Assembly: GCA_046341775.1 (NCBI GenBank)
Contig: JBKDQQ010000107.1
Coordinates: forward strand, 1-13,166
Reading direction: 5' to 3'
Length of the DNA stretch: 13,166 nucleotides
Source: SXXH01 sp041165735
Lineage (GTDB): Bacteria; Planctomycetota; UBA1135; GCA-002686595
Shown here: positions 12,233 through 13,166 of the stretch, piece by piece
Numbering within the stretch: position 1 is the first letter of the stretch
Layout: each line of letters begins with the position of its first letter
The notes under the pieces: generated by a model
What the model was told of the DNA's origin: nothing
Seen by the model: the letters and a program-made list of their open reading frames with translations, nothing else
Databases searched by the model: none
Program-made: the position numbers and the translations under genes

Positions 12233-12324
12233 GGCGCGCGTCCCTGCGCGTCGCGCGGAGGGGAACGCCCCGGCGCGAGGGTAGGTGCCGACCGCCGCGG
12301 GGACTACACTCCGTCGAACCCGCC
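12233..12324. other. Short spacer before thyX
   Basis: This is a 92-base GC-rich gap with no gene. TACACT (12305-12310) could be a -10 element; it ends only 14 bases before the thyX ATG, so a transcript from it would have almost no leader. The same hexamer occurs upstream of the asparaginase gene. No matching -35 is visible. Confidence 0.3.
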
Positions 12325-13116
12325 ATGGATGCCTCCACCACGAGCCTGCCCCCCGGCGCCGTCGAGACCCTCGACGACGGCGTCGGCTTCGTCGCGCTGG
12401 TCGACCGCATGCGCACCGACCCGGCGCTGAAGGTCGTCAACGCCGCGCGCATCTCCTACGACAAGCAGAAGGCGTCCTTCGACGACAAGGACAAGAAGCT
12501 CTGCGAGTTCCTCTGGGCCCACGGCCACACCTCGCCCTACCGGCATTCGTTCTTCACCTTCCACTGGAAGGCGCCCCTGTTCGTGTTCCGGCAGGCGTTC
12601 AAGTACCAGGTCGGCTCCGGTTGGCGGAAGTACGAGGTCGACGGCGAGCCCGTGTCGCTGGAGGTCTTCGACGTCTTGTTCGACACGGACAAGGGCTGCA
12701 GCTGGAACGAAGTGTCCGGACGCTACGTGCAGTGGGGGCACGAGTACTACATCCCCAAGGTCATGCGCGCGAATCCGCCGCACGGCAACAAGCAAAGCTC
12801 CGCGCCGCTGCCGCCGAGCTTCGACCACCAGCACGAGCGCGGCTTGATGCGCGCGGAGTGCGAGGAGGCCTTCCGGCTCTACGAGGAGCGCATCCGTCGC
12901 GGCGTCGCGAAGGAGATCGCGCGCATGTGCCTGCCGCAGAACGTCTACACGCAGGCCTATTGGACGGTCAGCCTGCAGGGCGTGCTGCACTTCCTCGAGC
13001 AGCGTCTCGAGCCCGACGCGCAGCACGAGATCCGGCGCTACGCACAGGCGGTCGAGACGCTCGTGCGCCCCGAGCTCGAACGGCTGGGCGTCGGCCCGGC
13101 GCGCGACGGAGGTTGA
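12325..13116 (+). CDS. thyX: Flavin-dependent thymidylate synthase ThyX (variant signature)
   Basis: A 263-residue ThyX, which makes dTMP from dUMP using methylene-tetrahydrofolate, FAD and NADPH. It aligns along its length with Thermotoga maritima ThyX: GFVALVDRM (21-29), NAARISYD (39-46), HGHTSPYRHSFFTFHWKAPLFVFRQ within 66-90, YYIP (141-144), IARMCLPQNVYTQAYWTVSLQ (198-218) and DAQHEIRRYA (231-240). The conserved His of the SPxxH motif is H74. The classic RHRx(7-8)S signature is altered: RHR is replaced by KYQ (93-95). The following SWNEVSGRYV (126-135), which keeps S131 and R133, is displaced by an insertion of about 27 residues (about 98-125). The reading frame is continuous and codon use is uniform, so this is not a frameshift. 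The ATG at 12325 has no Shine-Dalgarno. Confidence 0.93.
   Translation: MDASTTSLPPGAVETLDDGVGFVALVDRMRTDPALKVVNAARISYDKQKASFDDKDKKLCEFLWAHGHTSPYRHSFFTFHWKAPLFVFRQAFKYQVGSGWRKYEVDGEPVSLEVFDVLFDTDKGCSWNEVSGRYVQWGHEYYIPKVMRANPPHGNKQSSAPLPPSFDHQHERGLMRAECEEAFRLYEERIRRGVAKEIARMCLPQNVYTQAYWTVSLQGVLHFLEQRLEPDAQHEIRRYAQAVETLVRPELERLGVGPARDGG
12616..12699 (+). other. Insertion inside the ThyX signature motif
   Basis: Codons 98-125 of thyX lie between FKYQVG and SWNEVSGRYV, positions that are only about two residues apart in ThyX proteins I can recall. The segment starts SGWRKYEVDGEP, has a hydrophobic middle (VSLEVFDVLF) and ends DTDKGC, consistent with a small beta hairpin or lid at the flavin site. 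Confidence 0.6.
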
Positions 13117-13166
13117 GGCGTGCCGGCTCCGCGGGCAATCGTCGGTGGTGCGGCGGCGCTGCGAGG
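13117..13166. other. Window end, nothing recognisable
   Basis: Fifty bases follow the thyX stop. No terminator hairpin with a T-tract and no gene start can be supported before the sequence ends. Confidence 0.5.

Noticed and set aside
12616..12699. Frameshift or sequencing error as explanation for the ThyX insertion
   Set aside because: The frame is continuous with normal GC-rich codon use, conserved sequence resumes exactly after it, and the length is a whole number of codons. An error would have to be compensated twice.

Overview
The window is one gene-dense piece of a high-GC bacterial chromosome. No phage, transposon, CRISPR array, rRNA or toxin system is visible. Several features together suggest Planctomycetota, probably one of its very GC-rich lineages. 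These are secreted HEAT-repeat and PEGA proteins, a murD outside any dcw cluster, a McsA-like zinc protein beside clpC without ctsR, many starts with weak or absent Shine-Dalgarno sequences, and short AT-poor promoters. This assignment is inference from gene content; there is no rRNA or ribosomal protein here to confirm it.

Layout. A BamE-like lipoprotein (+, 40-402) faces a block of minus-strand genes across a 332-base repeat-rich convergent spacer. That block reads, in transcription order from right to left: tRNA-Ser(UGA), a DUF2237 protein, a SAM methyltransferase, tRNA-Ser(GCU), a PEGA lipoprotein, murD, a McsA-like UVR-domain protein, clpC and a secreted HEAT-repeat protein. To the right of tRNA-Ser(UGA) a bifunctional-nuclease (BFN) domain protein (minus, 9776-10258) is divergent from a plus-strand set: an asparaginase II family enzyme, nnrD (coupled through a TTG start overlapping the asparaginase stop) and thyX.

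How the genes relate. ClpC and the McsA-like protein form the protein quality-control pair; the LGF loop in ClpC implies a ClpP partner elsewhere. The PEGA lipoprotein and murD are 25 bases apart and look co-transcribed, linking an envelope lipoprotein with peptidoglycan precursor synthesis. Asparaginase II, NnrD and ThyX are housekeeping or salvage metabolism (amide hydrolysis, repair of hydrated NAD(P)H, dTMP synthesis). The DUF2237 and methyltransferase genes sit between two serine tRNAs.

The most unusual points are: a ThyX whose RHR flavin motif reads FKYQ and whose signature is split by an insertion of about 27 residues; a 592-base gene-free, palindrome-containing leader between the mcsA-like gene and clpC; and a recurring pattern of short tandem repeats (12 to 15 bases) in both spacers and coding sequence. 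I found no convincing new multi-gene system.
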